In this document: positions 1 through 8,086 of the stretch, one piece after another
Position numbering within the stretch: the stretch's first letter is position 1
Layout: every line of letters begins with the position of its first letter
DNA from: a virus
DNA length: 27,391 nucleotides
Direction: 5' to 3' (one strand)
IMG/VR virus record: IMGVR_UViG_3300034072_001381
Span: 1 to 27,391 of that record
Notes under the pieces: model-generated
What the model saw: only the letters and a program-made list of their open reading frames with translations
Databases searched by the model: none
What the model was told of the DNA's origin: nothing
Translations under genes and position numbers: made by a program

Positions 1-1025
1 CGAAAGAATTTGGTATTCAGATTGGAATAACATGTGTTATTTTAATCTCTGCATTTGGAATTGGTTATGGGGTTTCAGATATTTATACGCAAAGTTATAG
101 TACAACCAAAATTAATAAATTTGTATATGAAGAGTCTTGGACAGAAAGAGTTACTTATACAGAAACATATTCTTGTGGTAAAAGTACTTGTACAAGAACA
201 AAGGTTAGATATGATTATCACCCTGATAGATATTATTACACCACAGATGTGGATACTATTTTTACAAATAGTATTTCTAAAAAACAATATCAAAAAGCAA
301 AAGATGAATTTGGTGAAATTTTAACAAAAAGATCACATTCTGACCAAAGCTCTTATGGGGATGGTAGAATATATGATGTATATCCAAATAAAAATATTGT
401 ACATAGTTATTCTAATTCAGAGTTAAATTATATTTATGCTTCTAAGAAAAATATAATTAAGTCTCCAGAATTTAAAGATTTAGAAGAAAACTATAAATCT
501 GAATTAATTCAGTACCCAAAATTCTTTACTGATACATACGGAAATAATAATTTTAACAGAATTATAAATTCTCATTTAATAGCTAAAGAAATAAAAGATA
601 AATTACAAAAAGATATAGAACAGTTAAGTATTAATTTAAATGCTAATCCCATTATATATTTAACAACAGCAATAGATAGAAATTTTGCTTATGTTGTAAA
701 AGGTTATTATAAAGATATGTACTACAATGATGCTATGTTGGTTATAGGTGTTAAAGATAATAAAATTATTTGGATTGAACCAATTAGTTTATCTAAATCA
801 GCTGAATTTAAGGTTCATAGTACAAATTTAACAGATGATTTTAATGATTTAATTCCAAAATTTTCAGAAGTAATTAAAAATTATTGGGAAAAACCAAATC
901 TTGATGAATATAGTTATTTGTCGGGTGATATTGATTTACCGTTATGGTATGAATTACTTATTGTTATAATTAATATAATAGGAAGTTATTTAGCATTTAG
1001 ATTTATGTTTAAAAATGAATTATAA
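1..1025 (+). CDS. Membrane protein of unknown function, 5' end outside window
   Basis: The reading frame is open from the window edge (first whole codon at base 3) to the TAA at 1023-1025, so an internal ATG at 249 is not the true start. Near the beginning is a hydrophobic segment (GIQIGITCVILISAFGIGYG, bases 12-71), and a second lies at the C-terminus (about 954-1010), followed by a short charged tail. Between them is a roughly 290-residue hydrophilic region rich in Tyr, Lys and Asp, with two nearby cysteines (SCGKSTCT). This suggests a protein anchored at both ends with a large loop on one side of the membrane. The GKST string is not in a P-loop context. I do not recognise the family. It heads the operon seen up to 3830. 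Confidence 0.8.
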   Translation, partial: KEFGIQIGITCVILISAFGIGYGVSDIYTQSYSTTKINKFVYEESWTERVTYTETYSCGKSTCTRTKVRYDYHPDRYYYTTDVDTIFTNSISKKQYQKAKDEFGEILTKRSHSDQSSYGDGRIYDVYPNKNIVHSYSNSELNYIYASKKNIIKSPEFKDLEENYKSELIQYPKFFTDTYGNNNFNRIINSHLIAKEIKDKLQKDIEQLSINLNANPIIYLTTAIDRNFAYVVKGYYKDMYYNDAMLVIGVKDNKIIWIEPISLSKSAEFKVHSTNLTDDFNDLIPKFSEVIKNYWEKPNLDEYSYLSGDIDLPLWYELLIVIINIIGSYLAFRFMFKNEL

Positions 1026-1036
1026 AGGTTGAAAAT

Positions 1037-1231
1037 ATGTGCGTAAAAATTGTTTCAGAAATAAGTGAAATAGCGTTTGAAAGAGAATTAAATAAAATAA
1101 TATCAGAAAATCCTGATAATGAAATTGAGATAAAATATTCAACAACACATAATGAACAAGGTTTTAATGTTCGGCATCATGCAATTGTTATAATAACTAA
1201 TAAATTAAAAAATAATCACATTTCAATATAA
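1037..1231 (+). CDS. Small hypothetical protein (64 aa)
   Basis: A short soluble protein with alternating helix and strand character. It starts at ATG 1037, preceded by AAAGG at 1024-1028. A His-rich spot (NVRHHAIVIIT) is the only distinctive segment. It lies 11 nt after the upstream membrane gene and 11 nt before the next gene, so it belongs to the same operon. No family recognised. Confidence 0.65.
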   Translation: MCVKIVSEISEIAFERELNKIISENPDNEIEIKYSTTHNEQGFNVRHHAIVIITNKLKNNHISI

Positions 1232-1242
1232 AGGTTGATAAA

Positions 1243-1470
1243 ATGAAATTAAAACATAAATTTGCAGAAAATTATAGAGGTTTATATAATAACTATATTT
1301 ATTCATTGGTTGATAAAGTAAATGAAAATTATAATATTCAAATTCAGTTCAATGAGAATTTGAATGATTCAAGTATAGAAGATTTAGAAAAATATGTAGA
1401 ATTAGTTAATAAAACAGATAATAGTTTCGAATTCTTATACTCTGAGACAAATAAATTTAAAGGAGACTAA
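1243..1470 (+). CDS. Small hypothetical protein (75 aa)
   Basis: A helical, Asn- and Glu-rich small protein. The start is ATG 1243 with AAAGG upstream at 1230-1234. Its stop is one base from the next ATG, so translation is probably coupled. No recognisable domain or motif. Confidence 0.65.
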   Translation: MKLKHKFAENYRGLYNNYIYSLVDKVNENYNIQIQFNENLNDSSIEDLEKYVELVNKTDNSFEFLYSETNKFKGD

Positions 1471-1471
1471 A

Positions 1472-1822
1472 ATGTCAGATTATGAAAGTCACAAAGGTAA
1501 ATTAGTAAAAATTAAAGAAAATATTTCTAAGGATGAAATGGAGCATTTTGCAAAAACTGAATTAATACACAAAAATGTAAAAATACCGGATTATTATGAA
1601 GATGTTTTTGAATATATTAGAGATAATACAGATAAGTATCCATATTTCTTTGGGAAAAACACTATTTATGAAATTGAAAATCACGCATTAGACCCAGACA
1701 ATGATGAATTTTGGTATCAAAATAAAGGTGAAGAAGTAGAATATTCTTTTAGATTTTATAATGGCGGTACTTGCTTAGAAGAACAAGTACAGGAATTAAT
1801 TGAAATTTTGGAAAAGAAGTGA
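1472..1822 (+). CDS. Hypothetical acidic protein (116 aa)
   Basis: The ATG at 1472 follows AAAGGAG (1459-1465), a strong ribosome-binding site overlapping the end of the previous gene. The protein is acidic, with a Tyr/Phe-rich middle (about residues 35-65) and a C-terminal helix (EEQVQELIEILEKK). The 3' end overlaps the next gene's GTG. I do not recognise it. Confidence 0.65.
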   Translation: MSDYESHKGKLVKIKENISKDEMEHFAKTELIHKNVKIPDYYEDVFEYIRDNTDKYPYFFGKNTIYEIENHALDPDNDEFWYQNKGEEVEYSFRFYNGGTCLEEQVQELIEILEKK

Positions 1823-2022
1823 ATAAATCTATTTTTGATGATCTATTAAACGAATTTCAATACCAAGTAATTTCAAAAGAAAATATGTATAAAATATTAT
1901 ATTTTCTTAAAAATTATAATGAAAATATGAATTACATTATAAGAGCTTATACTACAAATGGTATTGTTAGTATAAATTATCACAATAAAGACATCATATT
2001 TATTGATGGAAAAGAAATTTAA
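1819..2022 (+). CDS. Small hypothetical protein, GTG start (67 aa)
   Basis: The GTG start at 1819 overlaps the upstream TGA (GTGA), a standard coupled start in compact phage operons. The product is predicted to be a helical N-half followed by strands (RAYTTNGIVSINYHNKDIIF). No function can be read from the sequence. Confidence 0.6.
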   Translation: MNKSIFDDLLNEFQYQVISKENMYKILYFLKNYNENMNYIIRAYTTNGIVSINYHNKDIIFIDGKEI

Positions 2023-2036
2023 AATAAAGGAAGTAA

Positions 2037-2546
2037 ATGGAATTGGTTTTATTTGGGGCATTCTCTGCTCTAGCATGGTACTATATGATTGGTATAATTG
2101 TTATTGGTATTTGGTTTTTAGGAGCTATATTTAGTGAGAGTTTAGAATTTTCTCTTTTGAGTTTAGCATTATTTATTGGATTAGGACATATCAGTGGTTG
2201 GTATGATTTAACAACAATTGATTTAATTAATACATTTTATATTGTAGTTGTTTATTTAATTATTGGTGTGCTTTGGTCATTTTTTAAATACAAACACGAG
2301 GTGAAATTAATCATTGAGTATATAAAAATTGATAACAGAAAAGGCATAAATTTAAAAGATGAAGCAAAAAAAGAAATTAATTACCAACTTAAAAAATCTA
2401 GAATTTATCAATGGATTATGTTTTTCCCTGCAAGTATGCTAAAATTTGTTTTTGGTGATATGGTTGAATATATCATTAAGCGTCTTGGAAAAGTTTATGA
2501 TAAAATTGCAGAATATGTTATTAATTCGGAATTAAAAGGAGAATAA
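2037..2546 (+). CDS. Multi-pass membrane protein (169 aa)
   Basis: Three hydrophobic segments occupy about residues 3-30, 38-52 and 62-83. They are followed by a Lys/Glu-rich region with amphipathic helices and a less hydrophobic segment near residues 120-145 (YQWIMFFPASMLKFVFGDMV). The topology suggests an inner-membrane protein with a charged cytoplasmic tail. RBS AAAGGAAG (2025-2032) precedes ATG 2037. The next gene starts directly at the stop codon, so they are co-translated. Phage membrane proteins of this kind can act in lysis timing or exclusion, but nothing here decides it. Confidence 0.7.
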   Translation: MELVLFGAFSALAWYYMIGIIVIGIWFLGAIFSESLEFSLLSLALFIGLGHISGWYDLTTIDLINTFYIVVVYLIIGVLWSFFKYKHEVKLIIEYIKIDNRKGINLKDEAKKEINYQLKKSRIYQWIMFFPASMLKFVFGDMVEYIIKRLGKVYDKIAEYVINSELKGE

Positions 2547-2741
2547 ATGAAAGTAGTAAAAGTTTGGTGCGAATGGGATATGGGATTTTCAAATATAGAT
2601 GGGGAATATTATTCTGTATTTGAAAATATGGAAAAAGCTATTGAAACACTAGAAAATGTTGATTGGAAAATGGTTGGGTATGATACTTGGGAAGAAGTTG
2701 AACAAGATGGCTTATTAACTATAGAATATATTGAAATTTAA
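2547..2741 (+). CDS. Small acidic hypothetical protein (64 aa)
   Basis: The ATG is immediately after the upstream TAA, with AAAGGAG (2535-2541) inside the end of that gene as its RBS. The protein is strongly acidic with four tryptophans (VWCEWDMGF, NVDWKM, YDTWEEV). Acidic mini-proteins of this size are common as phage host-takeover or DNA-mimic factors, but that is only a possibility here. Confidence 0.65.
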   Translation: MKVVKVWCEWDMGFSNIDGEYYSVFENMEKAIETLENVDWKMVGYDTWEEVEQDGLLTIEYIEI

Positions 2742-2750
2742 AGGATTAAA

Positions 2751-3149
2751 ATGACTTTAACAAAAACAAAAATGCTAACGATTTTAGCAAAAATGGCGGT
2801 ACAAAAGAAATTGGATATTGATTATACCGGTAACAAGTACTCAGAGGAAGAGTACTATCAAATTCTTAGTACCTGTGATGAATTAAATTATAATATTGAT
2901 GAATTGTATGGGTTAATTGACGATATAAGAATTGAAATAATTGAAGACAACTATAAATACGCCGAAGATAATGATCTTTTATCATTAGTTCTAAAATTCA
3001 CTGATATTAAATCAAATTCAGAAGGCTATTTAGAATTTAAAGGTAGATATAGTTCTTGGGATAGTTCTTCTTATTATTTGGTTCAACAAGTGCACCCAAG
3101 AAAAATTGAAAAAACAATTTATGTGACAAAATTAGATGAAAATTATTAA
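2751..3149 (+). CDS. Hypothetical protein, 'GxYxSW' family member 1 (132 aa)
   Basis: The C-terminal half (about residues 82-130) reads as a strand-rich module: YLEFKGRYSSWDSSSYYLVQ, then a basic/Pro turn and EKTIYVTKL. The same module (Gly-x-Tyr-x-SW, variable loop, then a K-T-I-x-V strand) appears in the genes at 3456 and 13373, so these are paralogues or share a domain. The N-terminal half is helical. The start is ATG 2751 with AAAGG at 2739-2743. The function is unknown to me; the module is probably a small beta-fold. Confidence 0.7.
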   Translation: MTLTKTKMLTILAKMAVQKKLDIDYTGNKYSEEEYYQILSTCDELNYNIDELYGLIDDIRIEIIEDNYKYAEDNDLLSLVLKFTDIKSNSEGYLEFKGRYSSWDSSSYYLVQQVHPRKIEKTIYVTKLDENY

Positions 3150-3158
3150 GGAGACTAT

Positions 3159-3446
3159 ATGGAATCAGAAATACAATTAGCAAATGAAATATCAAGATTG
3201 ATACTTTCAAAAGAAACAGATTTTAATAAAATAAAAAATGAAGTTAAAATTTTTGATGAGTTATTGGAAGAAACTTGTAGAAATTTTTATGAAGTTAAAA
3301 TGGATAAAGAAGCACCATTATTTGAATTATGTGAGGCTTTGGAATTAGGTGCTGATAATTATGATTTAAGTGAAGCTGAATTTGAAGAATACATCATTAA
3401 TTTAAAAACTCAAATTAATGGTATGTTCGGTTATATTATAAAATAA
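3159..3446 (+). CDS. Acidic helical hypothetical protein (95 aa)
   Basis: An almost entirely helical, acidic small protein preceded by AAGGAG (3149-3154). It sits between two members of the GxYxSW family in the same operon. No family recognised. Confidence 0.65.
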   Translation: MESEIQLANEISRLILSKETDFNKIKNEVKIFDELLEETCRNFYEVKMDKEAPLFELCEALELGADNYDLSEAEFEEYIINLKTQINGMFGYIIK

Positions 3447-3455
3447 AGGATAAAA

Positions 3456-3830
3456 ATGTATTTAAACAATAAAACACAAAAATATTTAGAGGATAAAATT
3501 ATTGTACCATCTGAAGATATGATTAGTAATATCTTTAATCAATTTAAAGCAGATGAAGATGATGATTATGAAATTTCTGATTTTGTAAAAGATGAATTAC
3601 AATATTTAAAAGATGAAAATGAAGATTATAAAATTGAATCAGAGATTGAACAACACGGTGGTGAAGGAGAAGGTGAAGATTATTGGATGATTTCAAGAGT
3701 TATTAATAAGAAAACAAATGAAGTATTCTATATTAAATTCTATGGTTATTATAATTCTTGGGAAGGAACAGAATGGGAAGGTTGGAAATTAGTAAAACCT
3801 TATAAAAAAGAAATTATTGAATTTAACTAA
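3456..3830 (+). CDS. Hypothetical protein, 'GxYxSW' family member 2 (124 aa)
   Basis: The last gene of the first operon. A Glu/Asp-rich N-terminal half is followed by a glycine-rich turn (QHGGEGEGEDYWMISRV) and the shared module FYIKFYGYYNSWEGTEWEGW, then LVKPYKKEII. The glycine-rich segment also matches the one in the 13373 gene (ENGGYEGAGEEMSI), so the homology covers more than the GYYNSW core. The intrinsic terminator follows directly after the stop. Confidence 0.7.
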   Translation: MYLNNKTQKYLEDKIIVPSEDMISNIFNQFKADEDDDYEISDFVKDELQYLKDENEDYKIESEIEQHGGEGEGEDYWMISRVINKKTNEVFYIKFYGYYNSWEGTEWEGWKLVKPYKKEIIEFN

Positions 3831-3836
3831 AATTTT

Positions 3837-3865
3837 AAAGCTAGATAGAAATATCTAGCTTTTTT
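3837..3865 (+). terminator. Intrinsic terminator, GAAA-capped hairpin
   Basis: An 11-bp stem (3837-3847 with 3852-3862, core AGCTAGATA/TATCTAGCT) closed by a GAAA loop and running into a T-tract at 3860-3865. It ends the first operon. Near-copies follow the ligase gene (5491) and the 25917 gene (26558). Confidence 0.9.
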
Positions 3866-3880
3866 AGTTTAGAAGAACAT

Positions 3881-3930
3881 TTTAAAAGATTTTTTGAACT
3901 TAAACATTTAAGTTAAATTTTTCTTTTAAA
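3881..3930 (+). repeat. 24-nt repeat, inverted copy plus diverged partner
   Basis: Bases 3881-3904 are the exact reverse complement of the 24-nt repeat at 26607-26630, which begins TTTAAGTTCAAAAAATCTTT. A diverged forward copy follows at 3907-3930, so the two form an imperfect palindrome of about 50 nt. It lies between the terminator and the ligase promoter. A third copy, with one mismatch, is at 5533-5556, again just after a terminator of the same design. Confidence 0.7.
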
Positions 3931-3949
3931 TTTCAAAAGTTTTAATTTA

Positions 3950-3974
3950 CTTTTAATAATCTTTTGTATATAAT
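3950..3974 (+). promoter_or_regulatory. Phage promoter for DNA ligase gene
   Basis: CTTTTAATAAT, then an 8-nt spacer, then TATAAT at 3969-3974 within TGTATATAATA. It matches the recurring promoter of this genome (upstream box, 8 nt, TATAAT) and lies 22 nt upstream of the ligase ATG. Confidence 0.75.
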
Positions 3975-3996
3975 AAAATAAAAATAAAGGAAAAAT

Positions 3997-5487
3997 ATGC
4001 AATTAACAAATTCAGAACAAATTCAAAATTTCTTAAATGAAATAAATGAAAATAATAGTACTAATTATAAATTGGAAGTACTTAAAAAATATAAAGATTC
4101 AGAATTAATTAAAAGAATTCTAAAATTAACACACGATAGAGTTCAATATAATTTTGGTATTGGTAGAACAACATTAGCAAAATATATACCAAGTTCAACA
4201 GGTTCATTAGATATTATTGAAATTTTAGACTTTCTTGAATATAAATTAGCAACAAGAGAATTAACTGGTAATGCTGCTATAAATGGTTTATTTGACTTAT
4301 TTAATCAAGCAAATGCAGATGATATTTTTATTATTCAAAAAATTCTTGAAAGAGATTTAAGAATTAATATCGGTAGAACACAAATAAACAAAGTTCATAA
4401 AGATTTAATTGTAAAACCAGCTTATCTTAGATGTGATGTACTAACTAAAAAAACTGCTAAAAATATTTCATATCCAGCAATTTTAGAAAAGAAAGCAGAT
4501 GGAACCTATAGAGAATTTGCTGTCGATGCCGAATTAGTAAATTCAAGAAGTAGAAGTGGGGAATCTTATGAATACCCTTTATTAAGCACTTATCTTTCAA
4601 AATTACCAAGTAATACTTATGCCGGAGAATTAACAGTTAAAGCAACAGAAAGAACTATTAAAATTGTTCAGGAAAAATTAGATTATGCTAAAAGAAAAGG
4701 TGATGACACAGAAGAATTAGAAAATATTATTGCTTTATATAACACATATAAAGAGCAAAATAAAGAATATATTCTACCTAGAGGAATTGGAAATGGAATT
4801 ATTAACTCAGATAACTTTCCAGAGGAAGATTTAATTCTTGAATTGTGGGACTGCATTTCATTTGAAGATTATAATACAGCAAGAAAAAAAGATAAGAAAA
4901 ATCCATGTAAAACAACTTATGCAGAAAGATGGGAAAATTTAAAAGAAGCTTTAAAATCTATTGATTACCCAAATATCAGATTAATTGAGCATAAAATTGT
5001 AAATAATCCACATGATGTTATGCTTCAAAATAAAATTTGGATGGAAGCTGGATTTGAAGGAAGCATTTTAAAAGATTGGAAAGGTGTATTTGCTGATAGC
5101 ACTTCTAAACACCAATTAAAAATTAAATTAAAAATTTCAGCTGAAATGAGAATTATTGGATTTCAGGATGGGACTCCTGGAACAAAAAGAGAAGGTAAAG
5201 TTGGTTCATTAATTTTTAAAAATGATGAAGGAACTGTAAAAGGTAGATGCTCTGGATTCACTGATGAACAATTAGAAGAATTTACTAATAATAAAGAATA
5301 TTATTTAAACAAAATTATTGAAGTTGAATTTAATGATTTAAGTAGAGCAGCTGGATCAGAAGAATATGCTCTTTCTCACCCTAGATTTATCGAAGTAAGA
5401 GATGATAAAGATAGTACAGATACTTTAGAACAAATATTTAAAATGCGAGAAATGGCAATGGATGTAAGTTCATATTTTGAAAATTAA
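3997..5487 (+). CDS. lig: ATP-dependent DNA ligase (T4 gp30 type)
   Basis: Seals nicks in duplex DNA during phage replication, recombination and repair, via an enzyme-AMP intermediate. The nucleotidyltransferase signature is clear: KADG with nucleophile Lys166, then the SRSRSG segment (183-188), motif III GEL with Glu211, motif IV EGSILK around residue 354, and lysines of motif V around 375-379. A C-terminal OB-fold region follows (about 380-475). At 496 aa it matches the T4 ligase type rather than the NAD-dependent bacterial enzyme. Residues 1-150 form the helical DNA-binding N-terminal domain. It stands alone: its own promoter at 3950, RBS AAAGGAAAA before ATG 3997, and a terminator right behind it, which suggests independent regulation. 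Confidence 0.95.
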   Translation: MQLTNSEQIQNFLNEINENNSTNYKLEVLKKYKDSELIKRILKLTHDRVQYNFGIGRTTLAKYIPSSTGSLDIIEILDFLEYKLATRELTGNAAINGLFDLFNQANADDIFIIQKILERDLRINIGRTQINKVHKDLIVKPAYLRCDVLTKKTAKNISYPAILEKKADGTYREFAVDAELVNSRSRSGESYEYPLLSTYLSKLPSNTYAGELTVKATERTIKIVQEKLDYAKRKGDDTEELENIIALYNTYKEQNKEYILPRGIGNGIINSDNFPEEDLILELWDCISFEDYNTARKKDKKNPCKTTYAERWENLKEALKSIDYPNIRLIEHKIVNNPHDVMLQNKIWMEAGFEGSILKDWKGVFADSTSKHQLKIKLKISAEMRIIGFQDGTPGTKREGKVGSLIFKNDEGTVKGRCSGFTDEQLEEFTNNKEYYLNKIIEVEFNDLSRAAGSEEYALSHPRFIEVRDDKDSTDTLEQIFKMREMAMDVSSYFEN

Positions 5488-5490
5488 TTT

Positions 5491-5518
5491 AAAGCTAGAT
5501 AGAAATATCTAGTTTTTT
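5491..5518 (+). terminator. Intrinsic terminator after ligase
   Basis: The stem AAAGCTAGATA / TATCTAGTTTT with a GAAA loop (502-505 of this block) runs into six Ts. It is almost identical to the terminator at 3837, with one G-T wobble. Confidence 0.88.
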
Positions 5519-5532
5519 ACTTTTGAAACAAA

Positions 5533-5556
5533 TTTAAGTTCAAAAAATATTTTAAA
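5533..5556 (+). repeat. 24-nt repeat, forward copy (one mismatch)
   Basis: Copy of the repeat at 26607-26630, with ATATTTT instead of ATCTTTT near the 3' end. It is placed 15 nt after a terminator. Confidence 0.65.
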
Positions 5557-5573
5557 ATTGATATTAATTTAAC

Positions 5574-5585
5574 TTTTATTATAAT
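5574..5585 (+). promoter_or_regulatory. Probable promoter for 5604 operon
   Basis: TTTTATTATAATAA with TATAAT at 5580-5585, 18 nt before the start codon and just upstream of a strong RBS (AAGGAG, 5593-5598). The upstream box is weaker than in the other phage promoters. Confidence 0.5.
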
Positions 5586-5603
5586 AAAACATAAGGAGCT
5601 ACA

Positions 5604-6095
5604 ATGCAAAGAGATATACTAAATAGAAAAATAAAAAAATATTATACTAATCACGAGAAACACTTTTTTGGTAAGTTTTACGAGTATAATAATAAGTATT
5701 ATAAAATAGTAAGATTGAGATATATAGATAATTTTAAAACTCCATTTTATATATTAACAATACTCGGTAATAAATTAAATACAAAAGATATAATTGTATC
5801 TAAAATTGATTTTAATAAAATGAAGTTTTTTGACAAGAAACCAAAAAGTAGAATGAATAATTACAAATATAGATTTTGTTATTTTAGTACTAAAGAAATG
5901 AAAAATAAAATGAATATTATTGAAAAATTATATGAATTAGGTTATACAAATTATTCTAGAACAACTGCTATTTCTTTTTATCAGTATCCATATTGCATTA
6001 TTAATAAAAGAGGTGAATTTATGACAACTGGTGATAATTCAGAAATTTTAGAATCATTAGGTTATAGAAATCTTTTTGATTTCTATGAAATTTAA
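5604..6095 (+). CDS. Basic hypothetical protein (163 aa)
   Basis: A Lys/Tyr-rich basic protein predicted to be mostly strands: YNNKYYKIVRLRYI in the N-third and YQYPYCIINKRGEFMTTG in the C-third. The start is ATG 5604 after AAGGAGCTAC. It is first in a three-gene unit with 6123 and 6596. No family recognised; the charge would allow nucleic-acid binding, but no motif supports it. Confidence 0.65.
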   Translation: MQRDILNRKIKKYYTNHEKHFFGKFYEYNNKYYKIVRLRYIDNFKTPFYILTILGNKLNTKDIIVSKIDFNKMKFFDKKPKSRMNNYKYRFCYFSTKEMKNKMNIIEKLYELGYTNYSRTTAISFYQYPYCIINKRGEFMTTGDNSEILESLGYRNLFDFYEI

Positions 6096-6122
6096 AAGAA
6101 AAATTTAACTTAAGGAACTAAA

Positions 6123-6599
6123 ATGATAAATATATGTAAAATATTTTCATTCTTTTTTAATACAGAAAATAAAAATAAAAAATCAAAAAAGAAAAATAAT
6201 TTTAAAAAATTTACCACTGAATTAAGAAATTTTATATACTACAATGAAAAATCTGTTAATAAAAGAATAGGACTTGGAATAGCTTCTGAAAATATGAAAC
6301 CAAAAGATATGTATTGTTTTCATGTTGTTATACAATTAAAATCATTTACAATTGTTTTTTGTCATCAAATAAGAGGAGATTTAATTTATGTTTATAAAGA
6401 AAATATGGTGCAAAAATCAAGTGAAGAAATTTTAGAAATATCATATGACGATAGTAATGAAACAGATTTGGCTTATGTTGATCAAACTTATGCTTATGGT
6501 TCTGGTGTTGGATTAAATGATATTAAAAGTAATTTAAGTACAGATGATATGATTTTATTGTGCGGTGAATTAACATCTTATATAGAGCAAATAAAATGA
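6123..6599 (+). CDS. Hypothetical protein with Lys-rich N-terminus (158 aa)
   Basis: Residues 1-35 are Asn/Lys-rich low complexity (NKKSKKKNNFKK). The rest looks like one folded alpha/beta domain ending in YAYGSGVGLNDIKSNLSTDD, where a Gly-rich loop precedes a helix. It overlaps the next gene by ATGA (6596-6599). Function unknown. Confidence 0.65.
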   Translation: MINICKIFSFFFNTENKNKKSKKKNNFKKFTTELRNFIYYNEKSVNKRIGLGIASENMKPKDMYCFHVVIQLKSFTIVFCHQIRGDLIYVYKENMVQKSSEEILEISYDDSNETDLAYVDQTYAYGSGVGLNDIKSNLSTDDMILLCGELTSYIEQIK

Positions 6600-6991
6600 G
6601 AATAGCTATTGTTGGTAGTAGAAATTTTAATGATTATACTTTATTTAAAAAAGAATTTGAATTATTCTTAGAAGAAAATAATATAAAAAATTATAAAATA
6701 ATATCAGGTGGCGCAAAAGGTGCTGACAATTTTGCTAAAATTTATGCATTGGAAAATAATATTGAAATTATTGAATTTATTCCTGAGTGGGAAAAATATG
6801 GTAAGAAAGCAGGATTCTTAAGAAATAATACAATTTGGGATAATGCAGATATTGGTATAGCATTTTGGGATGGAAAATCTACAGGAACTGCACATTCATT
6901 CGAAATTTCGAAAAAACAAAATAAAATTCTGAAAGTAATTAATTATAATACAAAAGAAAGTTGGTACTTAAATCTTTCAGAAGAATGGTAA
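6596..6991 (+). CDS. SLOG-fold nucleotide-binding protein, DUF2493/YspA-like
   Basis: The N-terminus MRIAIVGSRNF is the first strand and loop of the Rossmann-like SLOG/DUF2493 fold. The family's nucleotide-binding loop is at residues 37-44 (SGGAKGAD), followed by the conserved AGFLRN (72-77) and WDGKSTGT (91-98). At 131 aa it is a stand-alone domain without a fused effector. SLOG proteins bind nucleotides or nucleotide-derived signals; bacterial relatives occur in signalling and defence systems. A phage copy could sense, sequester or modify a nucleotide signal, which is inference. It is translated in overlap with 6123. Confidence 0.85.
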   Translation: MRIAIVGSRNFNDYTLFKKEFELFLEENNIKNYKIISGGAKGADNFAKIYALENNIEIIEFIPEWEKYGKKAGFLRNNTIWDNADIGIAFWDGKSTGTAHSFEISKKQNKILKVINYNTKESWYLNLSEEW

Positions 6992-7002
6992 ATTTAATTT
7001 AG

Positions 7003-7026
7003 CTTTAATATTCTTTTATATATAAT
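7003..7026 (+). promoter_or_regulatory. Phage promoter for 7049 operon
   Basis: A full match to the recurring promoter: CTTTAATATT (7003-7012), 8 nt, TATAAT (7021-7026). It is preceded by AG, giving AGCTTTA, which resembles a T4 MotA box. Confidence 0.8.
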
Positions 7027-7048
7027 ATATAAATTAAAAGGATATAAA

Positions 7049-7276
7049 ATGCTAAGAGAAATTGAATTTAAAAATTATCCGATTGATTGGGAAACAAAGG
7101 AATTTATTTGCGATATATTTCCTGAACTCAAAAAATCATTTACACAAAGAAAGAATTATAGTGAATATTATTTTAGTTCGGGTGTAAAAATAGAACTAAA
7201 TGCCGAAAGTATAAGAAAAATTTCAGAAGAATATACTATTGAAATTAATTCTTTTAGTACTATTATAAAAAATTAA
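7049..7276 (+). CDS. Small hypothetical protein (75 aa)
   Basis: First gene of a run of short genes from 7049 to 11071. The start is ATG 7049 with AAAAGGA at 7036-7042. The N-terminal half reads as helices, and the C-terminal half repeats short strands with Ser and Glu. No family recognised. Confidence 0.65.
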   Translation: MLREIEFKNYPIDWETKEFICDIFPELKKSFTQRKNYSEYYFSSGVKIELNAESIRKISEEYTIEINSFSTIIKN

Positions 7277-7284
7277 GGGTTAAA

Positions 7285-7536
7285 ATGAAAATTTTGGGTG
7301 TAAAAATAGTTCTAGGAAAAAGACTAAATAGATGTTGGCTTTCGCCAATGCAAGTTATAACAACAGATGAAGGCGAATTTATTGATGCAAACCCAGGTAG
7401 AAATCACAATCATAAAACATCTAGAAATCACAAACCTGGTTATGATTGGAGTGTTTTAATTGGAAAAGAATTAAATTCTTTTGAGTACAAAATTGTTTTA
7501 AATTCTGGTTATAAATGGATTAAATACTATGGGTAG
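7285..7536 (+). CDS. Small basic hypothetical protein (83 aa)
   Basis: A basic small protein with a His/Asn-rich stretch in the middle (GRNHNHKTSRNHKPGYDW) and a C-terminal strand ending NSGYKWIKYYG. The histidine cluster could bind metal or nucleic acid, but no standard motif is complete. The 3' end overlaps the next gene by 8 nt. Confidence 0.65.
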   Translation: MKILGVKIVLGKRLNRCWLSPMQVITTDEGEFIDANPGRNHNHKTSRNHKPGYDWSVLIGKELNSFEYKIVLNSGYKWIKYYG

Positions 7537-8086
7537 CATAAAAATAGAAAATGGATTTAAGTATGTTAATTTTTTAGAGTATGAAAATATACATTCTTTG
7601 TTAGAATTAACCTCTCAAGCAAACCTATCCGAAAGAGAAATAGATGAATTGTCATTTGATATGAACACAACATATAGTTCATTTTTTGATATTGATGCAG
7701 GTGAATCAGAAGAAGGAATATATTTATGTGTTCATGAAGTTGGTGGCTGTTTTTGTGAAGAAATGTACACTTTAAAATTAAAAGAATTTCCATCAGAAGA
7801 AATATGTTCTAAAATTAAAGAAATTGTTTTTAATTTAAAAATTAGAAATAGTACTGTTTATAACTTTGTAATTGAATTACAAAATATTAAAGATTTACTA
7901 AATGTTGAATCTGTTATTCTAAATAATTTTGAAAAAGATTCTAAAAAACAAGATGCTATTTCAAAATTGAGAAATAATATTGAAGACTCTATTGATTTAG
8001 CAATTATTACTTTTAGAAAAAACTCTGATTTACCAAAAGAAATCTTAGATGACATATGTAGAACAGTTAGAAAGGAATATAGGTGA
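7529..8086 (+). CDS. Hypothetical acidic protein (185 aa)
   Basis: The start ATG 7529 lies inside the end of the previous gene. The N-half has a Cys-containing strand region (YLCVHEVGGCFCEEMYTLKL, with C-F-C and an isolated His). The C-half (about 105-185) is a long helical, probably coiled segment. The C-x-C plus His could be a metal site, but it is not a recognised finger. The stop overlaps the GTG of the next gene. Confidence 0.65.
   Translation: MGSIKIENGFKYVNFLEYENIHSLLELTSQANLSEREIDELSFDMNTTYSSFFDIDAGESEEGIYLCVHEVGGCFCEEMYTLKLKEFPSEEICSKIKEIVFNLKIRNSTVYNFVIELQNIKDLLNVESVILNNFEKDSKKQDAISKLRNNIEDSIDLAIITFRKNSDLPKEILDDICRTVRKEYR

Noticed and set aside
162-200. Walker A-like GKST in the first protein
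   Set aside because: SCGKSTCT lacks the preceding G-x-x-x-x-G pattern and lies close to a membrane segment.
75-293. Minus-strand ORF of 72 aa
   Set aside because: Antisense shadow of the partial membrane protein gene.
55-324. Plus-strand ORF of 89 aa
   Set aside because: It overlaps the continuous frame of the partial membrane protein (bases 3-1025) and has no RBS.
7566-8055. Two minus-strand ORFs within gene 7529
   Set aside because: Shadows of an operon gene that has proper coupled start and stop on the plus strand.
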